A DNA stretch of 64,000 bases from contig NZ_CP146350.1 in NCBI RefSeq assembly GCF_037055355.1, positions 3,619,001 to 3,683,000 on the forward strand, read 5' to 3'. The notes below the pieces were generated by a model that was given only the letters and a program-made list of their open reading frames with translations, did not search any database and was not told the origin of the DNA. Source of the DNA: Streptomyces sp. DG1A-41 (lineage in GTDB: Bacteria > Actinomycetota > Actinomycetes > Streptomycetales > Streptomycetaceae). Position numbers and translations under genes: made by a program. Positions 36,053 through 46,385 of this stretch are shown one piece after another. The stretch's first letter is position 1. Each line of letters opens with the position of its first letter.

Positions 36053-36579
36053 TGGGCGTCCTCCTCGGCGGCCGTCACGCAGGGGCCCTTGAGCCACCAC
36101 TCCGGCAGCATCCCGACGGTCTCGTCGCCGAGCGGGTTCACCCCGGGCCCCGCGGCCAGCGAGTGCGCCACCAGCACGTGCAGGCACTTCACCCGGTCCG
36201 GCATGCCGCCGGCGCTCGGGAAGTTCTTCAGCTCCTCGATCTCGTCACGGCGCCTGATGTAGTCCTCGTGCGCCGCCCGGTACGCCGCCGCCAGCTCCGG
36301 GTCCGAGGCCAGCCGCTCGGTCATCTCCTTCATCACGCCGTTCGCCTCCAGCGTGCCGATCGCCGAGTTCGCCTTCGGGCACGTCAGGTAGTACAGCGTC
36401 GGGAAGGGCGTGCCGTCGGGCAGGCGCGGTGCCGTCTCGACGACGTCGGGCTGTCCGCACGGGCAGCGGTGCGCGATCGCGCGCAGGCCGCGCGGGGGCC
36501 GACCGAGCTGCTGCTTGAAGGCCTCGACGTCCGCGTCGGTGGGCTCGGTGCGCGGGGTGGTCGGCGGGGGCGTTTCCAT
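36049..36579 (-). CDS. DUF501-family protein
   Basis: This 176-residue protein has the family features AFKQQLGRPPRGLRAIAHRC, CPCGQPDVVETAPRLPDGTP and FPTLYYLTCP; several Cys and His residues suggest metal binding. The middle is helical and the end reads MLPEWWLKGPC. The function is unknown, but the gene sits between divIC and ppx in many actinobacteria. The ATG at 36579 is used here. An in-frame GTG at 36630 overlaps the divIC stop as GTGA and could be the real, translationally coupled start, adding 17 residues. Confidence 0.85.
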   Translation of the reverse strand: METPPPTTPRTEPTDADVEAFKQQLGRPPRGLRAIAHRCPCGQPDVVETAPRLPDGTPFPTLYYLTCPKANSAIGTLEANGVMKEMTERLASDPELAAAYRAAHEDYIRRRDEIEELKNFPSAGGMPDRVKCLHVLVAHSLAAGPGVNPLGDETVGMLPEWWLKGPCVTAAEEDAQ

Positions 36580-36626
36580 GACTGTGTTCAGGCTGTCTTT
36601 CTCTGGAGTGTTCTCTCGGGTCACGT

Positions 36627-37103
36627 TCACTGGTCGGAGGCGTCGGCCCTGTCGACCCCGTCCCAGACGTTCGCGTACCAGGGGCGGTCGGCCGCCCCGA
36701 GGTCGGCGCGCGAGCGCCGCGCCGCGTGCGGGTCGACGACGATGAACCCCGTCTCCCCCGGCATGACGTAGTGCAACCGCTTCCGGATCTGCTGCTCCGC
36801 GTACGCGTCGTCCTGCCAGCGCGCCTTCTGGTCGCGCAGCCGTTCGACGCGCTGCCGGGCCTGCTGCTGTTCGCGCTGGAGGTCCTCTATCTCGGCGCGC
36901 TGCGAGACGTACTCCCGCATCGGGTAGGCCAGGGCCACGATCAGCGAGCACATCACCAGCGCGAGCAGCGCGGCCCGGCCGGTCAGCCGGGAGCGGCGGG
37001 CCTGGCGCTTGGTCTGGGAGCGGTAGACCCGGGCCGCGGTCTGCTCGCCGAGCAGCCGGATCCTGGTCGCGGTGGAGAACCGGTCCCGGTCCTTCACGGC
37101 CAT
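36627..37103 (-). CDS. divIC: Cell-division protein DivIC/FtsB family
   Basis: A 158-residue septum-formation initiator. A basic cytoplasmic N-terminus (QTKRQARRSRL) precedes one membrane helix (ALLALVMCSLIVALAYPM, about residues 47-64). A coiled coil follows (EIEDLQREQQQARQRVERLRDQKARW), then the RKRLHYVMPGETGF motif typical of FtsB/DivIC. The protein would join FtsL and FtsQ/DivIB in the division complex that activates septal wall synthesis at sporulation. GGAGG precedes the ATG. It lies just downstream of eno on the same strand, a conserved arrangement. Confidence 0.92.
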   Translation of the reverse strand: MAVKDRDRFSTATRIRLLGEQTAARVYRSQTKRQARRSRLTGRAALLALVMCSLIVALAYPMREYVSQRAEIEDLQREQQQARQRVERLRDQKARWQDDAYAEQQIRKRLHYVMPGETGFIVVDPHAARRSRADLGAADRPWYANVWDGVDRADASDQ

Positions 37104-37202
37104 GTCTGTCCGCCTCCTGCTGCACCGTCATACGCGCGTACGTCCCCGGACACGGTACGGGACCGGGTACGGGGACGTACGTACGACGCTTCCTACGAAG
37201 CC

Positions 37203-38567
<1,365 letters not shown>

Positions 38568-38674
38568 CTAACCGGCTCCGGGCGATCGGCCACCGGGTCG
38601 CCCACCCCATGGACAGAACCGAGAGTAAATTGTTTCCGAACGGAACAAATCCGGATCGCAAAGAGGCAGAAAAA

Positions 38675-38716
38675 CCCCGCCCCGGTGCGCACGGGGGGTG
38701 ACGCACCGGGGCGGGG
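38675..38716 (-). terminator. Intrinsic terminator after rpfA
   Basis: On the minus strand CCCCGCCCCGGTGCG and its perfect complement form a 15-base-pair stem followed by TTTTT. It separates rpfA from the eno promoter. Confidence 0.9.
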
Positions 38717-38745
38717 AGCCCGTGGGGACGGGGTCGGGCCGCCGC

Positions 38746-39441
<696 letters not shown>

Positions 39442-39446
39442 TCACC

Positions 39447-39660
39447 GACGCCTGCGAGGTGAGCTGTCGGGTTCGGGCCGGTTGAGTTGCCCGGCCGCGC
39501 CCCTCCCGGGACACGGCTTCACCCCAAGCCGGAACCTGCCGTCGAGTTGCCTCAACCGCCGGGCCCGGCACTTACCTTGGGTCCCCCGCTCCTGCCTACG
39601 GCGCTTGACGCGACGACTGTTCCCGTGCGGCCGCTGGCAGGATTCGGCGTTGCGGCAGCC
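39447..39660 (-). ncRNA. ydaO-type c-di-AMP riboswitch in the rpfA leader
   Basis: The rpfA leader carries the conserved ydaO blocks in order: GCCGAATCCTGCC, then GCAGGAGCGGGGGACCCA, TGGGGTGAAGC, GGGCAACTC, and near the 3' end CCGAACCCGACAGCTC followed by CCTCGCAGGCG. High c-di-AMP binding shuts off transcription of wall hydrolases in Streptomyces. The exact ends are approximate. The promoter would lie around 39690-39780, where the sequence becomes AT-rich. Confidence 0.88.
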
Positions 39661-39841
39661 GGGGCTCGCGGTGGCGAGCGGTCATGACCGTAGACATGCG
39701 ATCGGCGGAATTTCAAAGACGATCAGGGCTTCTGAGATCTATCTCTCACCGCACTTATAAGCGACATTAGGCCCGAACGGTGTCGCGAACTCGCGCGGTT
39801 TCGCGGTGACTTCCGCCGCCGTTTCCGGACTGCCCCACCGG

Positions 39842-40780
39842 CTACTCCTCGCCCGCTTCGACCCCTACCGTGAGCTTCTGACCGGGGCGGATGAGGTTCG
39901 GGTCGGCGCCGACGGCCGCCTCGTTCCGGGCGTAGAGCGCGTGCCATCCACCGCTGAGGCCAAGGGAGTCGGCGATGGACCAGAGGCTGTCGCCGGAGCG
40001 GACGGTGTAGGAGCCGTCCGCCGCCTCGCGCGAGGCTTCGCCGCCGCGCGAGGCGTGCCGGCCGGCGGACCCGGACGTACGACCGTCCCCGGTCGCGGCG
40101 TCCCCGTCGGCGCTGGGGCCGCGGTGGCGGCCGGAGCCGGTGTCGGTCAGGGCCGAAGAGTCGTCGCTCTGCTGTGAGTTGTCAGACTTGTCACTCTCGT
40201 CGGTGGGCGAGGAGGAACTGTCGGGCTCCTGGTCCTGCGCCGAGGAATCGGCAGAATCAGATGACTTGTCGGACTTGACGGTTTCGTCCTCGGAGGTCGA
40301 CGGCCCGTCAGGGGACGGCGACGTGGGCGAAGGGGACGACTCGGTGGAGTCGAGCAATCCGGGCGAGTCCGTCGCAGTCGACGAGTCGGACGTCCCCGAG
40401 TCCTTGTCCTGCTGGAGCCCGGAGAGCAGCCCGCAGGTGCGCCACGCCCCGACCCCCTGGTCGGCGAGGATTCTCTCGGCCACGGCTATCTGCTGGGAAC
40501 GGCTGGCCAGGTCGGCGCTCGGGGCGTAGTCGAGGCCGCCGTGCTTCTCCCAGTCCTCCTGGGACAGCTGGAGGCCGCCGAAGTATCCGTTGCCGCTGTT
40601 CTGGCTCCAGGCGCCGCCGGTCTCGCAGTCCGCGACCCGGTCCCAGGTCGTGCCGTCGGCCGCGCTGGCACCGGAGGCTCCGAGGAGCGGGATCGCGATG
40701 GCGGAGCCGGTCACTCCGGCCGCGACGAGGAGAGCCGGAGCCTGGCGGGGGCGACGGTGCCGACCGTTCCCGGAGAGCAT
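39842..40780 (-). CDS. rpfC: Resuscitation-promoting factor RpfC-like, transglycosylase-like plus LysM
   Basis: A secreted 312-residue paralogue of RpfA. The signal peptide ends near GASGASA (about residue 40). The Rpf domain is DGTTWDRVADCETGGAWSQN with Glu in CETGG and GNGYFGGLQLSQEDW. A very long acidic Ser/Asp linker (about residues 125-235) follows, then a Gly/Arg-rich stretch and a LysM domain (YTVRSGDSLWSIADSLGLSG, LIRPGQKLTV). The ATG at 40780 follows AAAGG. The long linker could span the thick spore wall. No ydaO riboswitch is recognised in its shorter leader; a perfect ACTTGT/ACAAGT palindrome lies 85 bases upstream instead. Confidence 0.92.
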   Translation of the reverse strand: MLSGNGRHRRPRQAPALLVAAGVTGSAIAIPLLGASGASAADGTTWDRVADCETGGAWSQNSGNGYFGGLQLSQEDWEKHGGLDYAPSADLASRSQQIAVAERILADQGVGAWRTCGLLSGLQQDKDSGTSDSSTATDSPGLLDSTESSPSPTSPSPDGPSTSEDETVKSDKSSDSADSSAQDQEPDSSSSPTDESDKSDNSQQSDDSSALTDTGSGRHRGPSADGDAATGDGRTSGSAGRHASRGGEASREAADGSYTVRSGDSLWSIADSLGLSGGWHALYARNEAAVGADPNLIRPGQKLTVGVEAGEE

Positions 40781-40864
40781 ACGGAGACCTTTCGCGAGAC
40801 AGCAGTGACCGACGCGGCGCGATGCCCGGGCCGCGTTGATGGGTGAACGTATCGGCAGACGATC

Positions 40865-40877
40865 ACTTGTCACAAGT
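40865..40877. promoter_or_regulatory. Palindrome upstream of rpfC
   Basis: ACTTGT-C-ACAAGT is a perfect inverted repeat. On the minus strand, further upstream, GTGATC occurs twice around TTCAC (GTGATCTTCACGTGATC), which resembles a Crp-type half-site pair. Both could regulate rpfC. Confidence 0.45.
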
Positions 40878-40902
40878 TCATGCCGCGCAGATCACGTGAA
40901 GA

Positions 40903-42189
40903 TCACATTCCTGACGGCGTGTCACCTTGGGGCCGGGGCGTGAACTCCACCGGCAGCATCCGCAGCCCTCGCATGATGAGGCCGCCGCGCCATCTCAGCT
41001 CGGCCGGATCCACCGCGAGCCGCAGGTCCGGCAGACGGGTGAGGAGCGTGGCGAGCGCGGTCTGGCCCTCCAGGCGGGCGAGCGGAGCGCCGAGGCAGTA
41101 GTGGATGCCGTGGCCGTACCCGAGGTGCTGGTTGTCGCGGCGGGCGAGGTCGAGCACGTCCGGGTCGGCGAACCGCTCCGGATCCCGGTCCGCGGCGGCC
41201 AGGACGACGAGGACCGGGTCGCCTGGCGCGATGTGCTGCCCGCCGATGGTGAGCGGCTGCGTGGCGAACCGCCAGGTGGCGATTTCGACGGGGCCGTCGT
41301 AGCGCAGGAGCTCCTCGACGCCGGTCTCCAGGAGGCCGGTCTCTCCGGCGGCGAGGGACGCCTGGAGCCTTGCGCGCTGCCCGGGGTGGGTGAGCAGGGC
41401 GTAGGTGCCGTTGCCGATCAGGTTCACGGTCGTTTCGAACCCGGCGAACAGCAGGATGAAGGCCATGGCCGCGGCCTCGTTCTCGGTGAGGTGCTCACCG
41501 TGGTCGGAGGCGCGGATGAGACCGGAGATGAGGTCCTCGCCGGGGGTGGGCTCGGTGGGCAGCGCCTCCCGCTTGCGGTGGATGAGGTCGGCGAGGTAGC
41601 CGCGCATCTTCTTCACGGACCGCGCCACCCCGCCCCGGGGCCCGCCCTGGTGACGGATCATCATCCCCGCCCAGTCGCGGAAGTCGTCCTGGTCCTCGCG
41701 GGGGACGCCGAGCAGGTCGCAGATGGCGTAGATGGGGAGCGGGAAGGCGAACTCGTGGATGAGGTCGGCGGTCCCCTTCTCCGCGAACCCGTCGATGAGC
41801 CCGTCGGTGAGCTCCTGCACCCGCGGCGCGAACTCGGCGACACGGCGGGGCGTGAACGCCTTGGACACGAGCCGCCGCAGCCGGGTGTGGTCCGGCGGGT
41901 CGATGTTGAGCAGATGCGTCATCAGCTCGGCCTTGCGCTCACCGGGGATCCCGGTCTTGCCCTTGGCGTGCGCGGGTTCGTCGTGATGCGCCGGGTTCTT
42001 GGAGAGCCGGTGGTCGGCGAGCGTCTGCTTGGCGTCGGCGTACCGCGTGACCAGCCAGGCCTCCACACCGCTGGGCAGCTTGGTGCGGTGCACGGGGGCG
42101 TGCTCGCGGAGCCAGGCGTAGGCGGGGTAGGGGTCGGAGGCGAACTCCCACGAAAACAGTTCGGGCACCCCGGGCACTTCACTTTGCAT
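40903..42189 (-). CDS. Cytochrome P450, CYP107 type
   Basis: A soluble class I P450 of 428 residues. The I-helix oxygen-binding motif is LLFAGFETTVNLIGNG, the K-helix ExxR is in EELLRYDGP, and the haem loop is LGYGHGIHYCLGAPLARLEG with the proximal Cys. The substrate is unknown. Position next to rpfC matches CYP107U1 in S. coelicolor (from memory). No ferredoxin gene is adjacent, so electrons must come from partners encoded elsewhere. The ribosome-binding site before the ATG is weak (AGGG). Confidence 0.9.
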   Translation of the reverse strand: MQSEVPGVPELFSWEFASDPYPAYAWLREHAPVHRTKLPSGVEAWLVTRYADAKQTLADHRLSKNPAHHDEPAHAKGKTGIPGERKAELMTHLLNIDPPDHTRLRRLVSKAFTPRRVAEFAPRVQELTDGLIDGFAEKGTADLIHEFAFPLPIYAICDLLGVPREDQDDFRDWAGMMIRHQGGPRGGVARSVKKMRGYLADLIHRKREALPTEPTPGEDLISGLIRASDHGEHLTENEAAAMAFILLFAGFETTVNLIGNGTYALLTHPGQRARLQASLAAGETGLLETGVEELLRYDGPVEIATWRFATQPLTIGGQHIAPGDPVLVVLAAADRDPERFADPDVLDLARRDNQHLGYGHGIHYCLGAPLARLEGQTALATLLTRLPDLRLAVDPAELRWRGGLIMRGLRMLPVEFTPRPQGDTPSGM

Positions 42190-42290
42190 GCCACGACCCT
42201 ACGCAGCGTCCGGGGCGGCGCCGGCCGCCACGGTCAGAGGTCATCGCTGCTCTCGCCGCGTCGAGATCGAGGAGGACCGGGTGCTAAGGC

Positions 42291-42647
42291 GTGTTGATCG
42301 CGGAGAGCCTGCGGGTCGGGGCCGCGCCGGCCGGTGTCCCGCTGCGCGTCACGAAGACCGCCAGGGTGGAGGTGGAGGACGCGGCGGCGGGCAGCCGCAG
42401 CGGTGGACGTTCCTGGACTTCACCGCGGAGGAGGCCGATGCGGAGCGGCTGGCCGGGTGCCTGGCCCCGGACGGGGGCTGGTACGTCAACTACAACACCG
42501 CCGCCGAGGCGTTCGTGGTCTTCGCCGGTGTGAGGTCTTCCGCTGTCCGCGTGGCCAGAATCGACGCGGGCGGGCGGAGGGACGTCAGCGGGTTCCCACG
42601 CCCGCTCCCTCGGGATCCCCGAAACGCAGCTGGACTGGCGGGACTGA
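42291..42647 (+). pseudogene. Decayed small conserved gene with at least three frameshifts
   Basis: Reading across frames gives a coherent protein of about 118 residues. Frame 1 reads MLIAESLRVGAAPAGVPLRV, then VTKTARVEVEDAAAG. A missing G near 42386 moves it to QPQRWTFLDFTAEEADAERL then GGWYVNYNTAAEAFVVFAG. A further shift gives REVFRCPRGQ, and a last one ARSLGIPETQLDWRD with a natural stop. The order and spacing match a small conserved Streptomyces protein I remember without a known function. The number of lesions in 350 bases suggests real decay, although other single-base losses in this window look like consensus errors. Confidence 0.6.
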
Positions 42648-42678
42648 CCCGCCGGGCAGCGCGTCACGGCCGTCCCTC

Positions 42679-43692
42679 TCAGCCCTCGGCCTCCCTGATC
42701 GCGTCCCGGTACGCGCGGGCCGCCGCCCTCAGGGCCGCCTCCGGGTCGACGCCCTCCGACTCCGCGCGGACCGCCAGGGCCAGCAGGTCGTAGCCGATGC
42801 CCTCGACGGGCGGGAGCGGTATGTCCAGGTTCGCTGTGCGGGCCCGGGACGCGAGCTTGGCGGCGAGGGCCAGGCCGGGCTGGCCGAGGGGGATGCCCTC
42901 GGTGATCGAGGTGCGCTGCTTCTCGACCGCCTTGGTGCGCAGCCAGTGCGCCTTGACCTCCTCGGGCGAGCTGGCCGTCTCGTCGCCGAAGACATGCGGG
43001 TGGCGGTGGATCAGCTTGGCGACGATGCCGGCGGCGACGTCGTCGATGGAGAAGGGAGCGTCCAGGTCCTCTTCGGCGATCCGGGCGTGGAAGACGACCT
43101 GGAGGAGGACGTCACCGAGCTCCTCGCGCAGTTCGCCGCGGTCGCCCTCCTCGATCGCCTCGACGAGTTCGTACGCCTCCTCGATGCCGTACTTGGCCAG
43201 GCCCTTGTGGGTCTGCTGGGACGACCACGGGCACTCGGCGCGGATGCGGTCCATGACCTGGACGAGATCGAGCAGGCGGGCGCCCGGCAGGTCATAGGAG
43301 GCGGGCAGCAGCTCCAGCTCGGGCATGGCGACGCGGCCGGTGCCGGCGAGGCGGGCCAGGCCGTCCGTCAGGGCCGGCTCGCCCTCGCCCGTCGCCACGA
43401 CGACCACCGTGCGGCCGCCGGCGCAGGCGTCGACCAGTTCCTGGGCCGTCGGGGACGCCTCGTCGACGGTTATCCCCGCCTCGCGCAGATACGGCAGCTG
43501 CGGGTGCGCGCCGTCCGCGCACAGCACCTGGTCGGCCGCGTGCAGTGCCTGCCAGGCGGGCCAGGACAGCAGGCCGGGGGCGACGCGGTGGCTGGTGGTG
43601 AGCAGGACGATGCGGCCGGGGGCGGCGGTGCCGGCCGTTCCGGGGGCGGCCTGCTCGGGTCGCGGTGTGGCTTCGGGGCTGTTGGCGTTCAC
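42679..43692 (-). CDS. mazG: Nucleoside triphosphate pyrophosphohydrolase MazG
   Basis: This 337-residue protein has an N-terminal domain of about 125 residues (a degenerate methylase-like extension common in actinobacterial MazG). The MazG domain begins around LLDLVQVMDRIRAECPWSSQ. The all-alpha pyrophosphohydrolase signature is present: THKGLAKYGIEEAYELVEAI, then EELGDVLLQVVFHARIAEED with the Mg-binding ExxE/EExxD residues. The enzyme hydrolyses (d)NTPs to monophosphates and cleans the nucleotide pool. The GTG start has only a weak ribosome-binding site. Four perfect DnaA boxes lie 39-110 bases upstream of it. Confidence 0.92.
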   Translation of the reverse strand: MNANSPEATPRPEQAAPGTAGTAAPGRIVLLTTSHRVAPGLLSWPAWQALHAADQVLCADGAHPQLPYLREAGITVDEASPTAQELVDACAGGRTVVVVATGEGEPALTDGLARLAGTGRVAMPELELLPASYDLPGARLLDLVQVMDRIRAECPWSSQQTHKGLAKYGIEEAYELVEAIEEGDRGELREELGDVLLQVVFHARIAEEDLDAPFSIDDVAAGIVAKLIHRHPHVFGDETASSPEEVKAHWLRTKAVEKQRTSITEGIPLGQPGLALAAKLASRARTANLDIPLPPVEGIGYDLLALAVRAESEGVDPEAALRAAARAYRDAIREAEG

Positions 43693-43730
43693 GATTCGAA
43701 GCTATCCCACGCCGCCGACAGTCCCCGAAG

Positions 43731-43801
43731 TTATCCACAGGCCCGTTGGCCCCACAGACCCGTTGTCCACAGACCCGTTGTCCACAGACCCGTTGTCCAC
43801 A
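43731..43801 (+). repeat. Tandem array of DnaA boxes upstream of mazG
   Basis: TTATCCACA (43731-43739) is followed by three TTGTCCACA boxes at 43763-43771, 43778-43786 and 43793-43801. They are all in one orientation, and the last three sit on an exact 15-base repeat (unit AGACCCGTTGTCCAC). A degenerate fifth unit (TTGGCCCCACA) fills the gap. TTGTCCACA is the Streptomyces DnaA consensus. The array lies in the mazG promoter region. Confidence 0.8.
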
Positions 43802-43821
43802 GGCCCGTGCACGGGGTGCCC

Positions 43822-44469
43822 CTACATGCCCTGCTGCGTCTGGGCCGCCGACACGTCCCGCACCCACGGCGTCTTCGCGTCGGCGCGGCTGCTCTTCTGG
43901 ACGTCCCAGGTGCCGTAGCGCGGGTTGAGGTCGACGTTCAGGTCCTTGGAGGCCTCGGACAGGGCCTTCCAGAACTCGGGACGGTCGGTGGCGGTGCCGA
44001 GTTTCCGGGCGAGCTTCTGGGCCTCCAGCTGGAGGCGGAGGTTCTCTTCGAGCCGCTGCGGCGGGATGCCGTACTGCTGGAGCCAGGTCGTCTCCAGTTC
44101 CTTGGCGCCGCCGGCCTGCTCCTCCAGGCCGGACCGCATCTCCTGGATCTCCCTGCGGGTGACGGTCACACCGGCGTCGGCGGCGGCGCGGTGCAGCACC
44201 CGGTCGAGGACCATGGTGTGCAGGGTGTCGCGGGTGAGCGTGCCCGTCCCGGCGATGGCCTGCTGGTACTGGGCGTCGTTCCGCACGGCCGCCCGCTGGG
44301 CCGCGCGTACCTCGCCGACCCGCTCCTCCAGCTGGGAGACGGTGATCCGCTGGCCGCCCACCACGGCCGCCGCGCCGGGATGCGCGTCGTTGCCGCAGGC
44401 GGTGAGGAGGGGCGCCGCGGCGGCGATCGCGGCGGTGAGGACGAGCGCGGTGCGACGGCGGCGGTGCAA
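43822..44469 (-). CDS. SurA-N-domain lipoprotein
   Basis: This secreted, lipid-anchored protein has 215 residues. The signal peptide is basic at the start (HRRRRT) with a lipobox LLTAC at residues 20-24, so Cys24 should carry the lipid. The rest is helical and resembles the SurA/PrsA N-terminal chaperone domain, with VVGGQRITVSQLEERV at the start and a closing GTWDVQK segment; no PPIase domain follows. The start is a TTG at 44469, chosen because GGGAGG lies five bases upstream; an upstream extension has no such site. In Streptomyces such a lipoprotein is usually next to mazG. Confidence 0.82.
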   Translation of the reverse strand: MHRRRRTALVLTAAIAAAAPLLTACGNDAHPGAAAVVGGQRITVSQLEERVGEVRAAQRAAVRNDAQYQQAIAGTGTLTRDTLHTMVLDRVLHRAAADAGVTVTRREIQEMRSGLEEQAGGAKELETTWLQQYGIPPQRLEENLRLQLEAQKLARKLGTATDRPEFWKALSEASKDLNVDLNPRYGTWDVQKSSRADAKTPWVRDVSAAQTQQGM

Positions 44470-44670
44470 GGAGACCTCCCGAGGAGATTGTGCGACGGTG
44501 CACAAGGTCTTGCGGTGATCGATGGTAGGCAGTGGCTGAGCTCTGGCCAACCCATTCGACCAACGATTCACCAGGACTTCCGGCACCGCCGCGCGGGCCG
44601 GGCCGGGAGGGGAGCGGCGTCCGGGGGGCGGCGCGGTTCCCCTCCCGGGGTTTCCGGGTCCCGGGTGCGG

Positions 44671-45225
44671 TCAGGGCTCCCGGCGGTCCTGGACCCGGAT
44701 CGCCGCCGCCAGCAGCCCGGCGGCGAGGACGGTGACGTAGAGGCCCGCCGCGTAGGGACCGCCGGGGAAGGGCGTCCCGCCGGGCTGTCCCTGGAAGTCG
44801 CTGAGCGCGATGAAGGGCAGTCAGGCACCGATGTCGACGCTGAGCAGCCATTCGCCCGCGGCGCCCAGCGCGGGTTCGGCCAGCAGTGACCACACCAGCA
44901 CGACCGCCACGGTCGCGCCTCCGCTCTTGAGCAGCAGCCCGACCGCGAGACCGATGACCGCGTGATCGCGAACGCCACGGGGACGGTGAGGAGCTGGCGC
45001 CAGTCGAGTCCGGAGTCCGGGGTGAGCCGCGCGGTGGGCTCCGCCAGCGCTGCCACGGCGAGGCCACCGGCCATGAGGACCGCCCCGGCGAGTGCGGCGA
45101 GCCCGGCGACGACCGCCGCCTTGCCCGTCAGCAGCCGGTGCCAGGACGGCACGGCCAGCCGGGAGGCCCAGATCGTGCCGGTGCGGAACTCCATGGTGGC
45201 CGAACGGGCGGCGAAGACCATATAT
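44671..45225 (-). pseudogene. Remnant of an ABC-2-type membrane permease
   Basis: The remnant reads MEFRTGTIWASRLAVPSWH, then two membrane-like stretches AAVVAGLAALAGAVLMAGGL and WRQLLTVPVAFAI. After a shift near 44965 it continues AVIGLAVGLLLKSGGATVAV and VLVWSLLAEPALGAAGEW. An in-frame TGA at 44821-44823 follows, after which the frame continues coherently (LPFIALSDFQGQPGG, YVTVLAAGLLAAAIRVQD) to 44671. The N-terminal part and any start are missing. With a frameshift and a stop as well, this is true decay. It abuts a SARP-like fragment on the other strand. Confidence 0.7.
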
Positions 45226-45234
45226 CGAGATGCT

Positions 45235-45570
45235 GCGGCAGCCGCTGATGTCCGATGTGCGGTCGGCGTGGGCGGAGATGCACCAGGCCGGCTGGGACGA
45301 GCGCAGGTTCCACGCGCTGCGTGAGGCGGGGCACAGCCTCCTGGCCGGCGGCCGTGCCCACGAGGCGGCGGAGACCGCGACGTTCCTGGTGTCCTGGGAA
45401 CCGCTCGACGAGCCGAGCCATCTGCTGCTCATGCGGGCCTTCGTGGAGATCGGCGCCCCCAGCAGGGCCGCCGAGCTCTTCCGGGACCTACGGCGCCGGC
45501 TGCGCGGAGAGCTGGGCGTCGAGCCCGCTCCCGAACTCGCCGCGGTGGCGGGCCAGCCGCCTACGGGACG
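45235..45570 (+). pseudogene. Remnant of a SARP-type regulator (bacterial transcriptional activator domain)
   Basis: About 110 codons read VRSAWAEMHQAGWDERRFHA, LREAGHSLLAGGRAHEAAET and SHLLLMRAFVEIGAPSRAAE, then LFRDLRRRLRGELGVEPAPE. This is the tetratricopeptide-like BTAD that follows the OmpR-type DNA-binding domain in SARP activators. No DNA-binding domain, start codon or ribosome-binding site precedes it. The natural family end (ELGVEPAPEL) is present, so the 3' end is intact and the 5' end is lost. It is divergent from the permease remnant and shares the same broken junction. Confidence 0.65.
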
Positions 45571-45601
45571 TAAGGGAGCCTTGTGGCAGGCCCGCCACGG
45601 G

Positions 45602-46345
45602 TCACAGAGGATGCCGCATCCACACGTTGGGCTCGACGTACACCGCGTACCCGCGGTCCAGCTCGCAGCGCACCGGCACCAAGGCGCCGGGCACCTCGAT
45701 GTCGCCCTGGGTGTCGAAGGGCAGCCCCGTCCAGCGGCGCCAGTCCGCCAGTGAGGCGGCCACCGTCATGGACGCCGGTGCCACGGAGTCGATGGTGGCA
45801 CCGGCCCGGGCATGGACCCGCAGCCACGGGTCCTGGGGCAGCCCGTCGGGGCGGACGCGGTGGGCGTACTCCTCGATGGGCGTGTGCGGTTCCAGGTGCT
45901 TGGCGCTGGGGCGGACCGGGGCTACGACCTCCCGGAAGCCGCGCGCCCGGGCGTTGTCGCGCATGGCCGAGAGCATCAGCGCGGACAGGCCACGGCCCTG
46001 GGCCTGCGGGGCGACGGAGACCGAGATCGCGCTGACGGTGTCGGGGCGGGCCCCGCGACGCAGATCGGAGAACGCCCACACGACAACCGTGTCCCAGCCG
46101 TTCGCGGGCAGTCGGCCACGGCCCTCGGCCTCCAGGGCGAAGGGCACGCTGTAGGCGTTCGCGACGACCTCGCCCTGCTCGTCCTCGGCGAACAGGACGT
46201 ACTCCGGGAGTTCGGTGGCAAGGCGCGGGAAGTGTGCGGCACCCACGAGGTCCTGGATCGCGAACTCCGGCCAGCTGTCCGCCATCCCGACGACGCGCTC
46301 CAGCATGTCCGGGCGGTCGGCCAGGCTCGATATCTTCGACTGCAT
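45602..46345 (-). CDS. GNAT-family N-acetyltransferase
   Basis: A 247-residue acetyltransferase. The acetyl-CoA-binding motif A appears as AISVSVAPQAQGRGLSALML, preceded by strands around EVVANAYSVPFAL and followed by REVVAPVRPSAKH, typical of a GNAT core in residues 50-160. The C-terminal 80 residues (VAASLADWRRWTGLPFDTQG and beyond) are a specific extension. The substrate is not predictable. The ATG at 46345 has only a weak GTGAG site upstream; a longer frame to 46402 exists without better signals. It lies downstream of the MFS gene on the same strand with a gap of about 40 bases. Confidence 0.83.
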   Translation of the reverse strand: MQSKISSLADRPDMLERVVGMADSWPEFAIQDLVGAAHFPRLATELPEYVLFAEDEQGEVVANAYSVPFALEAEGRGRLPANGWDTVVVWAFSDLRRGARPDTVSAISVSVAPQAQGRGLSALMLSAMRDNARARGFREVVAPVRPSAKHLEPHTPIEEYAHRVRPDGLPQDPWLRVHARAGATIDSVAPASMTVAASLADWRRWTGLPFDTQGDIEVPGALVPVRCELDRGYAVYVEPNVWMRHPL

Positions 46346-46385
46346 GCGCTCACGGTAGGTGTGAGGCCGCTCTCCCGGCACCGAA

